Assembly (NCBI RefSeq): GCF_018603435.1
Contig: NZ_CP075682.1
Location: forward strand, 62,001-126,000
DNA from: Chryseobacterium sp. ZHDP1
GTDB lineage: Bacteria > Bacteroidota > Bacteroidia > Flavobacteriales > Weeksellaceae
Reading direction: 5' to 3'
Length of the DNA stretch: 64,000 bases
Shown here: positions 45,646 through 54,319 of the stretch, piece by piece
Layout: each line of letters begins with the position of its first letter
How positions within the stretch are numbered: position 1 is the stretch's first letter
The notes under the pieces: model-generated
What the model saw: only the letters and a program-made list of their open reading frames with translations
Databases searched by the model: none
Told to the model about the DNA's origin: nothing
Position numbers and translations under genes: made by a program

Positions 45646-47025
45646 TTATAAATAAATCTGGAACTGTACAATGAATTCCCCTTTTGAAGAAGGACTTTCC
45701 GTAGGACTTGTATAAACCGGTCTTGTTGAATACTGCGTGGTAATTTTCGCATGATGACCGTCTATGAACCAGTTTGCGCCCACATCAAACTGTGACGAAG
45801 ATTTGTCAAACGCTTCAAAATTCTTGTGAGTATACGCCGCGAAAGGCTGGATTCTGATTTTCGGTTTTTCAGCCTGACTTGGCAATAGCAATCCGGCTTG
45901 TGCGTAGATAATATTCCCTGTTCCGATGGTTGGCTGCAGATTTCCTACTCCTGCAATGGCTTTGCTTCCCGTAAAATTCGGATCAGAAGCAGCGATATTC
46001 ATAATTCCTAAATTTCTCACGTAATTCGGACCAAACTGATAGTTGTAATAACCTGCATACGCGGAAACTGCCATTTTATTTTTAGCATTTCCCAAAGGAA
46101 TATCTGCAAAAGCATCTACTGCAACAAGGGTGATGTCGTGCTTTTCAACAGTGGAATTTATAGAAGTTCGGGTTCCGTCTTTTTGATGGTAAAATCCTGC
46201 GCCAAGATTAAAAACTTTTTTGGTTCCCAGATAAGAACCTACTTTGAAAGGCAATACGTTGGATTCTTCATCCAAAAACTGATACTCTACATATCCCGCT
46301 TTTGAAAAATTAGGATTTCCGTTATTGTCTACGGCAACCGCTTTAGCCGGATCGGTAACATTTACCTGAGTTAAATCCGTTGCAAAAGGCTTATTTAAGC
46401 TGAAACGGTATTCCAGTTTTCCGTATTTACCTTTAGCAAACATTCCCAGTTGCCTTGCAAACTGATCGGAATTATCGATTAATGGCCACGTAAAAATAGG
46501 GGAGTCAACCGTAAGGAAGTTTAAAGTTGAAGCCATCGTCATTCGGGAAAGTCCCATGTAATAATGCAGTCCCGCCCCTAAAGACAAGGTAAATTTTCCT
46601 GCTTCTCCGGGTAGAAATACAGCGTATTCATTCCATGCATCATGAAAAAAGAGCTGCGGTTTTTTACCGTTTCCATAACCTCCTGTTCCTGAAGTTCCCG
46701 AACCGCCTCCATTGATAAATGTCTGATTGTTAATCCCAAAATGCGCTAAGATCATATATCTTTTGGAAATCTGAGCGTACGCCAAAGTACGTAATCTCCT
46801 GTTTCCCAGACTCCAAGAATTGTCTGTCGGTTCTCCGCCAACCATACTTCCCGGATTCATTTGCGTGTTCCTCAACCAGAACTGATCCCATAAAATGAAC
46901 CTGACATATTTATCGCCCTGCTGATTAAGATTAATTTTTAATCCGCTTCCGTAATCCGGCGAACCTTGAGCGTATAAAGAATTGCTGATTAGAGCCAATC
47001 CAATAAAAGTGATTAATTTCTTCAT
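45646..47025 (-). CDS. outer membrane porin
   Basis: 459 aa. Signal peptide (residues 1-19) followed by alternating beta-strands with many aromatic residues and a terminal strand GEFIVQFQIYL ending in Leu. Fits the phosphate-selective/OprP-like porin group of Bacteroidota. Likely the outer-membrane entry for the substrate carried by the MFS transporter downstream. Specificity unknown. Confidence 0.8.
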   Translation of the reverse strand: MKKLITFIGLALISNSLYAQGSPDYGSGLKINLNQQGDKYVRFILWDQFWLRNTQMNPGSMVGGEPTDNSWSLGNRRLRTLAYAQISKRYMILAHFGINNQTFINGGGSGTSGTGGYGNGKKPQLFFHDAWNEYAVFLPGEAGKFTLSLGAGLHYYMGLSRMTMASTLNFLTVDSPIFTWPLIDNSDQFARQLGMFAKGKYGKLEYRFSLNKPFATDLTQVNVTDPAKAVAVDNNGNPNFSKAGYVEYQFLDEESNVLPFKVGSYLGTKKVFNLGAGFYHQKDGTRTSINSTVEKHDITLVAVDAFADIPLGNAKNKMAVSAYAGYYNYQFGPNYVRNLGIMNIAASDPNFTGSKAIAGVGNLQPTIGTGNIIYAQAGLLLPSQAEKPKIRIQPFAAYTHKNFEAFDKSSSQFDVGANWFIDGHHAKITTQYSTRPVYTSPTESPSSKGEFIVQFQIYL

Positions 47026-47216
47026 AAATTATCAATTTTTGGCGTTGTTTTTTGTGAAAGCCAAATTGTAATTAAAAATTTATTTAAAGAAATTTAATAT
47101 ATATTAATGGTAAGTATATAGATAGATCTTAAAATTCTAAGTTTTGAGTTTAAAATTTATTGTTGTTGAGCTGAATTTTAAATTCTCAATTCATTTATTT
47201 TCAATTGATTTTGAAA

Positions 47217-47633
47217 TTATTTTTTAAATCTTTCCCACTTAATGAGCATATATTTGTCTGCAAACTGAGTGATAATTAATCCTGAATTTTTCAGATTTTC
47301 TTCTTTACTCATATATTCAATCAGCTCATTTTGTTTTAGGATTTTATATACCGGATGAAACTCAGAATGAGGAGGTCGTGTAATATTGTATTTTTTGATC
47401 CATGAACTGATCGTCACATGAGAAACGCCTATAATTCTTTCAATTTCACGAAAACTCAATCCCTCGAGATAGAGCTGTAAAGCTTTGGTTACGTAGTAAT
47501 CATCTATTTGCTTTCCCAGTTTTTTTACCGTAAAATAATAGTTGCAGTCTTTGCATAGAAAGCGTTGTTTGTTGTTTACAATTCCGCTTTTAACCACTTT
47601 GTCTGTGTTGCATTTCGGGCAGCGATTTTCCAT
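47217..47633 (-). CDS. InsA-like zinc-ribbon/HTH protein (IS1-type N-terminal domain, no transposase)
   Basis: 138 aa. Residues 1-30 form a zinc ribbon with CPKCNTDK and CKDCNYYF (two CxxC). Residues 45-90 form a helix-turn-helix (LEGLSFREIERIIGVSHVTISSWIKKYNI). The rest, to residue 138, is a non-transposase tail. This is the domain set of IS1 InsA, but no InsB catalytic ORF or IS1 ends are visible. It lies divergently from the arginine operon with 160 bp between, so a regulatory role is possible. Confidence 0.75.
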   Translation of the reverse strand: MENRCPKCNTDKVVKSGIVNNKQRFLCKDCNYYFTVKKLGKQIDDYYVTKALQLYLEGLSFREIERIIGVSHVTISSWIKKYNITRPPHSEFHPVYKILKQNELIEYMSKEENLKNSGLIITQFADKYMLIKWERFKK

Positions 47634-47644
47634 AACTATATCTT

Positions 47645-47676
47645 TTTAGCAAATATATAATAATTTAGCAAAATAT
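47645..47676. promoter_or_regulatory. direct repeats upstream of the InsA-like gene
   Basis: TTTAGCAAATAT at 47645-47656 and TTTAGCAAAATAT at 47664-47676, 19 nt apart. On the minus strand the first contains TATATTTG, a -7 box for the InsA-like gene. Could be an operator; unproven. Confidence 0.35.
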
Positions 47677-47739
47677 TAATTTTGTTTAAAGATAAAATTA
47701 CCTGTATATTAATTTAATTCAATAAAATTATCTTTTTTA

Positions 47740-47772
47740 TTTGGTTTTAAAAGAAATTATATTTTAAATTTG
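47740..47772 (+). promoter_or_regulatory. promoter of the arginine operon
   Basis: TTTG at 47740-47743 and TAAATTTG at 47765-47772, 21 nt apart. The start codon of the first gene is 21 nt beyond the second box. No ARG box recognised. Confidence 0.5.
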
Positions 47773-47793
47773 CCAAAAAATTTAGATAAATAA

Positions 47794-48390
47794 ATGGAAA
47801 TAGAAATTTCCTCATCCATACATCTGATGTATGTGAGTGAAATACAGCAGGAAATGTACGATTCTGCACAGCGAAGAGGAACGGGGATTGCCAAACGTTC
47901 CATAGAATACCTCAGTAAAAAAATTACTGATGGAAATGCTGTAGTCGCCACCGATAAAGGAAAGTGGGTAGGTTTCTGTTATATAGAAACATGGTCTCAC
48001 GGTCAGTTTGTTGCCAATTCCGGGCTTATTGTCTCTCCCGAATTCAGACATTTGGGAGTGGCAACCTTAATCAAGGACAAAGTATTCGCTTTATCCCGAA
48101 AAAAATACCCAAACGCTAAAATTTTCGGATTAACTACCGGTTTAGCAGTAATGAAGATCAACAGCGATTTAGGATATAAACCCGTTATTTATTCTGAACT
48201 TACTCAGGATGAAGAATTCTGGAACGGCTGCAAAAGCTGCGTGAATTATGATATTTTAATGAAAAAAGAACGGAAAAACTGTCTTTGCACAGCAATGCTT
48301 TTCGTTCCCGATAATACAAAAAACAGCACTGAAAATAATCAGTCTGAAAACAGATACAATAATGAGCAAGAAAGTAGTTTTAGCATTTAG
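47794..48390 (+). CDS. GNAT acyltransferase, candidate glutamate N-acyltransferase of arginine synthesis
   Basis: 198 aa. GNAT fold with the acyl-CoA loop SPEFRHLGVATLIKDKV. The C-terminus is a polar tail (NTKNSTENNQSENRYNNEQ). First gene of the arginine operon; its 3' end overlaps argG by 29 bp. No argA or argJ is seen, and the pathway needs N-acylglutamate, so this enzyme is the candidate first step (acetyl- or succinyl-CoA dependent). The role is inferred from position. Confidence 0.75.
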   Translation: MEIEISSSIHLMYVSEIQQEMYDSAQRRGTGIAKRSIEYLSKKITDGNAVVATDKGKWVGFCYIETWSHGQFVANSGLIVSPEFRHLGVATLIKDKVFALSRKKYPNAKIFGLTTGLAVMKINSDLGYKPVIYSELTQDEEFWNGCKSCVNYDILMKKERKNCLCTAMLFVPDNTKNSTENNQSENRYNNEQESSFSI

Positions 48391-49549
48391 CGGAGGTCTT
48401 GATACCTCTTACTGCGCCAAATATCTCAGCGAAACACTGGGATATGATGTGTATGCAGTTACTGTAAACACCGGAGGTTTTTCCAAAGATGAAGAAAAAG
48501 AACTGGAGAAAAAAGCCCTGAATCTTGGGGTAAAAGAATACAGGTGCGTTGATGCTCAGGAAGATTATTACAATTCTTGTGTAAAATATCTGATTTTCGG
48601 AAATGTTCTGAAAAACAATACCTATCCTCTGTCTGTAAGTGCGGAGCGTACCATTCAGGCGCAGGAAATTGCAAAATATGCGATTGAAATCGGAGCGGAT
48701 GCAATTGCGCACGGAAGTACGGGAGCGGGTAACGATCAGGTTCGTTTTGATCTCATTTTTCAGGTAATGTGTCCGAATGTAGAGATCATTACGCCCATTC
48801 GTGATATGGCTCTTTCCCGTGAAGAAGAAATTGAATTCTTAAAAAGTCACGGTTACGAAATGGAATTTCAGAAAGCACAATATTCTGTCAATAAAGGACT
48901 TTGGGGAACTTCAGTTGGCGGTAAGGAAACGCTGACTTCACGAAATTATCTTCCTGAAGAAGCTTTTCCGTCACAAATTAAAGAAAATCAACCCTCTGAA
49001 CTGGAATTTGAATTTAAAAATGGTGAAATTATCTCTGTAAATGGAGCGAATTTCGAACATCCGGTTTACGCCATTCAGAAAATTGAAGAATTGGCTTCGG
49101 CTTACGGAATCGGTCGTGATATTCACGTAGGAGATACCATTGTCGGAATCAAAGGAAGGGTAGGTTTCGAGGCAGCAGCGGCTTCTGTGATTATCAAAGC
49201 ACATCATTTATTAGAAAAACATACGCTTTCAAAATATCAGCAGATGATGAAGTCCCAATTATCCGACTGGTACGGAAACTGGCTTCACGAAGCACTTTTC
49301 TTAGATCCTGTGATGAGAAATATCGAGTCTTTCCTTGTTGATTCTCAAAAAACAGTCAGCGGAAAAGTATTTGTAACTCTTCATCCTTACCGATTTATTT
49401 TGAATGGAATTGAATCTGAAAACGATTTGATGTCGGACAAATTCGGAAGCTACGGAGAAGCAAACAGGGCATGGACAGGCGAAGATGTAAAAGGTTACAC
49501 AAAGATTGTAAGCAATTCTTTAAATATATATCATCAGATTAATAAATAA
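48362..49549 (+). CDS. argG: argininosuccinate synthase
   Basis: 395 aa. Joins citrulline and aspartate with ATP. ATP-binding LAFSGGLDTSYCAKYL at the start, GSTGAGNDQVRFD and NKGLWGTSVGGKE typical of the family. The ATG lies inside the 3' end of the GNAT gene, implying translational coupling. It is followed by a 252-bp gap with repeats. Confidence 0.95.
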   Translation: MSKKVVLAFSGGLDTSYCAKYLSETLGYDVYAVTVNTGGFSKDEEKELEKKALNLGVKEYRCVDAQEDYYNSCVKYLIFGNVLKNNTYPLSVSAERTIQAQEIAKYAIEIGADAIAHGSTGAGNDQVRFDLIFQVMCPNVEIITPIRDMALSREEEIEFLKSHGYEMEFQKAQYSVNKGLWGTSVGGKETLTSRNYLPEEAFPSQIKENQPSELEFEFKNGEIISVNGANFEHPVYAIQKIEELASAYGIGRDIHVGDTIVGIKGRVGFEAAAASVIIKAHHLLEKHTLSKYQQMMKSQLSDWYGNWLHEALFLDPVMRNIESFLVDSQKTVSGKVFVTLHPYRFILNGIESENDLMSDKFGSYGEANRAWTGEDVKGYTKIVSNSLNIYHQINK

Positions 49550-49676
49550 AATTGGACTGCTTTATCCGCCTGTAGTTTATCCTGAGCTTGTCGAAGGGTC
49601 TCAATCTTTTATTCGTCGCTCCTCCTCACAAAAGGATTTCCGTTCAGGTCGGGCTGCAAGAGAGTCAAAGACCAAT

Positions 49677-49790
49677 GAACCCGAAGGGTTCAATACGAAT
49701 AGCCGTAGGTAAAACCTATGGATTAAAAGATCAATACAAACAAAGAACCCGAAGGGTTCAATATAAATAACCTTAGGTGAAAACCTATGG
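49677..49790 (+). repeat. tandem REP-like double hairpins, two units
   Basis: Unit 1: GAACCCGAAGGGTTC (49677-49691) and CCGTAGGTAAAACCTATGG (49703-49721). Unit 2: the same first hairpin (49745-49759) and CCTTAGGTGAAAACCTATGG (49771-49790), period 68 nt. Near-identical to the units flanking the IS200-type transposase at 40012-40606. The end of unit 2 contains an ATG (49787) in frame with argC. Confidence 0.85.
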
Positions 49791-49801
49791 AAAATAATAA
49801 A

Positions 49802-50767
49802 ATGAAAAAGAAAATTGGAATCATCGGAGCCAACGGTTACACAGGAAGCGAACTGGTTCGTCTGTTGGTTTTTCATCCCAATGTGTCATTGAGTTTTTTA
49901 TATAGCCGTTCAAATTCGGGAACAAAAATTTCAGACTTGTACTCGGATTTAACGACGGTTTGTGAAATGATTTTAACGGATCAGTCTGAAGAAGTCGATA
50001 TTCTCTTTCTATGCCTTCCTCACAAAGAAAGTCAGAATTGGCTGATTCAGAATCCCATAAAAGATGAAACATTGGTGATTGATTTAGGGAACGATTTTCG
50101 CCTCGATGGAAACTTTGGAAACAGAAATTTTATCTACGGATTGCCCGAAATCAATAAAAAACAACTTTCCGGAGCCAGAAGCATTGCCAATCCGGGATGT
50201 TTTGCAACAGCAATTCAACTCGCTCTGCTTCCTTTAGCTCAAAAAGGGTTGTTGAATGAAGTGTATACAACAGGAATCACAGGTTCAACAGGTGCAGGTC
50301 AGTCTTTACAGGCAACCACGCATTTTACATGGAGGAACGATAATGTTTCGGCTTATAAAACTTTAACACACCAACATGTGGATGAGATTTTACAACAATT
50401 AGTTTCTTTTAATACCAATGAAATCAGTCTGAATTTTGTTCCATGGAGAGGAGACTTTGCGAGAGGAATTTTTACAAGTTCTACAATAAAGACAGATTTA
50501 GAACTTTCACAGATCTATCAGTTGTTTGAAGATTTTTATGCAGAGGAACCTTTTGTACAGGTAAGCGGAAAAGCAATTGATTTAAAGCAAGTTGTCAATA
50601 CCAATCGCTGTGTGATACAGATTGAAAAATGTGGGAATGTTGCGGTCATTCACTCAGCGATTGACAATTTGTTAAAAGGTGCTTCCGGGCAGGCAGTTCA
50701 AAACATGAATATCGCCATGGGCTGGGAAGAAAATTTAGGATTAAACTTGAAAGCGACAGCGTTTTAA
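49802..50767 (+). CDS. argC: N-acetyl-gamma-glutamyl-phosphate reductase
   Basis: 321 aa from ATG 49802. An in-frame ATG at 49787 lies in the repeat and would add five non-conserved residues. NADP-binding IGIIGANGYTGSELVRLL at the N-terminus, catalytic Cys in SIANPGCFATAIQL, TGSTGAGQSL and HQHVDEI. Reduces N-acylglutamyl phosphate to the semialdehyde. Confidence 0.94.
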   Translation: MKKKIGIIGANGYTGSELVRLLVFHPNVSLSFLYSRSNSGTKISDLYSDLTTVCEMILTDQSEEVDILFLCLPHKESQNWLIQNPIKDETLVIDLGNDFRLDGNFGNRNFIYGLPEINKKQLSGARSIANPGCFATAIQLALLPLAQKGLLNEVYTTGITGSTGAGQSLQATTHFTWRNDNVSAYKTLTHQHVDEILQQLVSFNTNEISLNFVPWRGDFARGIFTSSTIKTDLELSQIYQLFEDFYAEEPFVQVSGKAIDLKQVVNTNRCVIQIEKCGNVAVIHSAIDNLLKGASGQAVQNMNIAMGWEENLGLNLKATAF

Positions 50768-50817
50768 ACGTGAATAGTCAATAGGTCAATCGTGAATTTT
50801 TACAACTCAATCAAAAC

Positions 50818-51020
50818 CGACTTAGGAAAATGTAGCGTTAAGAAAAATAGTTTTGTGAACGTTAAGAAAATTCTACTGTTTGAAGCGCGAAACAAATACA
50901 GAACCGAAGAGCAAATGCTGATTTCGCGCAAGTTTTAGAATTTTTAGAGAACAAAAATATTTTTTAGCGGAAGTTTCCAAGTCTTGAACTTTTGTTTCTT
51001 TTGTTTCAAGACAAAAGAAA
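50818..51020 (+). repeat. ~200-bp intergenic repeat, copy 1 (argC-argD gap)
   Basis: Begins CGACTTAGGAAAATG, contains AGCGTTAAGAAAAATA, GAACGTTAAGAAAAT, TTCGCGCAAGTTTT and ends with a hairpin TCTTTTGT / ACAAAAGA. Same order and orientation as 55426-55626. It fills the 307-bp gene-free stretch 50768-51074. Confidence 0.8.
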
Positions 51021-51074
51021 AATATAATAAAGATGAATTATTCATCAAACATCAATTATCATTTATAAATAGAC

Positions 51075-52214
51075 ATGAATTTATTCAACGTATATCCATT
51101 ATTCAACATCAATCCCGTAAAAGCACAGGGATCATTTCTTTGGGATGATAAAGGAGAAAAATATCTTGATTTTTACGGAGGTCATGCGGTGATTTCTATC
51201 GGGCATAACCATCCGCATTATAAAACTCAGTTAAAGAATCAATTAGATAAAATATCTTTCTATTCAAACTCGGTTCAGAATGAATTGCAGACTGAACTGG
51301 CTGAAAAATTGGGAAAACTTTCAGGTTTAGAAGATTATAATTTGTTTCTGTGTAATTCAGGAGCAGAAGCGAACGAAAATGCTTTAAAACTGGCTTCGTT
51401 TCATAATGGAAAAAATAAGGTACTGTATTTTTCAGGTTCATTTCATGGAAGAACTTCGGCAGCAGTTTCGGTCACGGACAATCCTAAAATTGTAGCTCCT
51501 GTGAATTATGATGAAAGATTCATTAAATCTGAATGGAATAATATCGAACAGCTTGAAGAAGTTTTTGAAAAACAGGGAAATAAAATTTCATCCGTCATCA
51601 TTGAAGGAATTCAGGGAGTGGGTGGAATTATGATTCCAACAGTTGAATTTTTAACTAAAATCAAAGAATTATGCGAAAAATACAATGTTGTTTTGATTTT
51701 AGATGAAGTTCAGTCGGGATACGGAAGAAGTGGTTATTTCTTTGCCCATCAGGAATTTGAGATTGAAGCCGATATCATCACCACCGCAAAAGGAATGGGA
51801 AATGGCTTCCCGATTGGCGGCGTTTTAATTCATCCGAAGTTTCAGGCAAGTAATGGTTTATTGGGGACGACTTTTGGCGGAAATCACTTGGCTTGTGTTG
51901 CGGCAATTGCTGTTTTAGATGTCATGAAAGATGAAAATCTTATCGAAAATGCTCAGAAAATGGGCGAATATATTGAAAATGAAATTAAAGATTTTCCACA
52001 CATAAAAACCATCCGAAGGAAAGGCTTGATGATTGGTATTGAACTCGACAGAGACTGCTCGGAAGTGAGGAACAGCCTGTTGTACCATCATCATATTTTC
52101 ACAGGAAACTCTAATGATAAAGCGGTCTTAAGGATTCTTCCGGCGCTTAATATTAAAAAAGAAGAAACGGATCTATTCATTAATGCTTTGAAAGAAGTTT
52201 TAGAAAATATTTAG
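51075..52214 (+). CDS. argD: N-acylornithine aminotransferase
   Basis: 379 aa class III PLP aminotransferase. Seen: FLCNSGAEANENALKLA, SFHGRTSAAVSVT, LDEVQSGYGRSG with the PLP Asp, the Schiff-base Lys in TTAKGMGNGFPIGG, and TTFGGNHLAC. Makes N-acylornithine from the semialdehyde with glutamate as donor. Confidence 0.94.
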   Translation: MNLFNVYPLFNINPVKAQGSFLWDDKGEKYLDFYGGHAVISIGHNHPHYKTQLKNQLDKISFYSNSVQNELQTELAEKLGKLSGLEDYNLFLCNSGAEANENALKLASFHNGKNKVLYFSGSFHGRTSAAVSVTDNPKIVAPVNYDERFIKSEWNNIEQLEEVFEKQGNKISSVIIEGIQGVGGIMIPTVEFLTKIKELCEKYNVVLILDEVQSGYGRSGYFFAHQEFEIEADIITTAKGMGNGFPIGGVLIHPKFQASNGLLGTTFGGNHLACVAAIAVLDVMKDENLIENAQKMGEYIENEIKDFPHIKTIRRKGLMIGIELDRDCSEVRNSLLYHHHIFTGNSNDKAVLRILPALNIKKEETDLFINALKEVLENI

Positions 52215-52235
52215 AATTTGAAAATTATGCGGAAT

Positions 52236-52311
52236 GTCATTCTGACGAAGGAAGAATCTATTAATTATCAAAAAGAGATTCTTCACTACACTTTGTTTCG
52301 TTCAGAATGAC
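52236..52311. repeat. GTCATT-type hairpin element (argD-argF' gap)
   Basis: 76 nt bounded by GTCATTCTGA and TCAGAATGAC, with inner GAAGAATCT and AGATTCTTC arms about a 17-nt spacer. Same architecture as 39511-39585, and sequence relative of 3934-4000. Confidence 0.7.
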
Positions 52312-52497
52312 AAACACAACTATCATTAGCTGATTAGAACGCCCTTGCGAACGAAAATATTTTCAAGTTAAATAAAAAAAACTTCGCGACCACAGCGTTA
52401 AAAACTCAATCAAGTAGGTAAGATAAAAAATCTTTAAAATTTATTTAAAAATGAAATGGATATTCCATTTGTCCATTGAAAAAATAAAAATTACCAA

Positions 52498-53469
52498 ATG
52501 AAAAAATTCACCTCTGTAAGCGATGTTGAAAACTTACAGCAAATCATAAAAAAAGCTCTACAAATTAAAGAAAATCCTCTTTCAGAACCCGAAAAAGGAA
52601 AAGGAAAAACAATAGGACTTGTCTTTTTAAATTCAAGTTTGAGAACCCGTTTAAGCAGTCAGATTGCGGCTCAGAATTTAGGCTTAAATATTTTAACCTT
52701 AAACGCTGCTCAGGAAGCATGGAACCTAGAATTTGCGGATGGTGCAGTGATGAACGGAGATACAGTAGAACATATCAAAGATGCTATTGAAGTATTAAAT
52801 CAATATTGCGATATTATCGCCGTTCGTTGTTTTGCAGGAATGAAAAGTAAGGAAGATGATGTAAACGAAAGCATTTTAAGCCAGTTTGAGCAACATGCAA
52901 AAGTTCCGGTTATTTCTCTTGAATCTGCGACACGTCATCCTTTGCAAAGTCTGGCAGATTGCATCACCATTACCGAAAACTTGCACTTCGACAAGCTCAG
53001 TGTAAATCGTAAACCGAAAGTGGTTTTAACCTGGGCGCCTCACATTAAACCGATTGCTCATGCGGTGGGAAATTCCTTTGCAGAATGGATGCAGGAAATG
53101 GATGTAGATTTTGTCATTGCCAATCCGGAAGGGTATGATTTAGATAAAAATTTTACAAAAAATGTGAAAGTTATTCATAATCAGGAAGAAGCATTAAAAG
53201 ATGCCAATTTTATCTATGTTAAAAACTGGTCGTCTTTTGATGATTATGCTAAAATGCATGAAGTAAAAGAAAATTGGATGCTGACGAACGAAAAACTGAA
53301 AAATACCAATCATGCAAAAGTAATGCATTGCCTTCCGGTTCGTCGAAATGTGGAACTGAGCGATGAGGTGATGGATGGTGAAAATTCAATCATTTATCAG
53401 CAGGCAAAAAACCGGATTTTCTCTGCACAGGCTGTTTTTTCTGAAATTTTAGATGAATTGAATTCTTAA
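52498..53469 (+). CDS. argF': N-acylornithine carbamoyltransferase (AOTCase/SOTCase type)
   Basis: 323 aa. Carbamoylates N-acetyl- or N-succinylornithine. Carbamoyl-phosphate site NSSLRTRLSSQ, the ATRHPLQSLAD segment and HCLPVRRNVELSD match the Bacteroides/Xanthomonas type rather than ordinary ornithine carbamoyltransferase. At residue 90 (GDTVEH) it has Val. As I recall, Bacteroides SOTCase has Pro there and Xanthomonas AOTCase has Glu, a residue known to set acyl preference. Acyl group therefore undetermined. Confidence 0.9.
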   Translation: MKKFTSVSDVENLQQIIKKALQIKENPLSEPEKGKGKTIGLVFLNSSLRTRLSSQIAAQNLGLNILTLNAAQEAWNLEFADGAVMNGDTVEHIKDAIEVLNQYCDIIAVRCFAGMKSKEDDVNESILSQFEQHAKVPVISLESATRHPLQSLADCITITENLHFDKLSVNRKPKVVLTWAPHIKPIAHAVGNSFAEWMQEMDVDFVIANPEGYDLDKNFTKNVKVIHNQEEALKDANFIYVKNWSSFDDYAKMHEVKENWMLTNEKLKNTNHAKVMHCLPVRRNVELSDEVMDGENSIIYQQAKNRIFSAQAVFSEILDELNS

Positions 53470-53475
53470 TAAAAC

Positions 53476-53508
53476 AAACCTCATAGGTTTCAAAAACCTA
53501 TGAGGTTT
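53476..53508. repeat. perfect 15-bp hairpin between argF' and argB
   Basis: AAACCTCATAGGTTT at 53476-53490 and its exact complement at 53494-53508, 3-nt loop. Followed by CC and six A, not a T-tract, so not a good plus-strand terminator. Confidence 0.8.
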
Positions 53509-53524
53509 CCAAAAAAGATTTGTA

Positions 53525-54319
53525 ATGAAAGAAAAGTTATACATCATAAAAATTGGCGGAGCATTAATTGATGACGAGGAGTTGTTAGAACAATTTTTAG
53601 AGCAATTTGCAGAAATTCAGGAAAAGAAAATCCTGATACATGGAGGAGGAAAACTGGCAACAACTTTAGCCGATAAACTCGGAATTGAGCAAAAACTTGT
53701 AAACGGAAGGAGAATAACCGATAAAGAGACGTTGGACATTGTCGCAATGGTTTATGCAGGAGGAATCAATAAAAACATTGTCGCAAAACTTCAGCAGAAA
53801 AAGTGTAAAGCCATTGGTTTTTCGGGAGCGGATGCGAACTTAATTAAAGCCAAAAAAAGAGAACACGCTGAAATAGATTTCGGATTTGTGGGAGATATCA
53901 CCGAAAAAAGCGTGAACAGAAAATTAATTTCAAAATTGCTGAAACTGGAACTTGTTCCTGTATTTTCGGCAATTACCCATGATAAAAAAGGGCATCTTTT
54001 CAATACCAATGCAGATACGATCGCTTCGGTAATTGCACAGGCTTTATCCGTAAAATATGATGTGGAGTTGTTATACTGTTTTGATAAAGAAGGTGTTCTG
54101 GAAGATGTAAACAATCCGGAATCGGTTATTAAAAATATCTCCGAAGAAGAATTTTCAATCTTAAAAGAAGATGGAAAACTTCACAAAGGAATTCTTCCAA
54201 AGTTAGAAAACGCTTTGGGAGCAGTAAAAAATAATGTCAATAAGGTATTCTTAATTAAAGAAACCGAACTGAAAAACCATATAGAAAACCATCATGCAGG
54301 AACTGAAATCTGTTTATAG
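53525..54319 (+). CDS. argB: N-acetylglutamate kinase
   Basis: 264 aa amino acid kinase fold. Lys in IIKIGGALID, ILIHGGGKLATTLADKLG, RITDKETLDIVAMVYAGGINK and NINADT-like FNTNADTIASVIA motif. Phosphorylates the N-acylglutamate. Its 3' end overlaps the next gene by 26 bp. Confidence 0.93.
   Translation: MKEKLYIIKIGGALIDDEELLEQFLEQFAEIQEKKILIHGGGKLATTLADKLGIEQKLVNGRRITDKETLDIVAMVYAGGINKNIVAKLQQKKCKAIGFSGADANLIKAKKREHAEIDFGFVGDITEKSVNRKLISKLLKLELVPVFSAITHDKKGHLFNTNADTIASVIAQALSVKYDVELLYCFDKEGVLEDVNNPESVIKNISEEEFSILKEDGKLHKGILPKLENALGAVKNNVNKVFLIKETELKNHIENHHAGTEICL

Noticed and set aside
47217..47633. Active IS1 element
   Set aside because: Only the InsA-like domain is present; no InsB catalytic frame or terminal repeats found.
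49588..49770. 60-codon frame between argG and argC
   Set aside because: Made of REP-like hairpins and other repeat-like sequence; basic, low-quality product with no motif.
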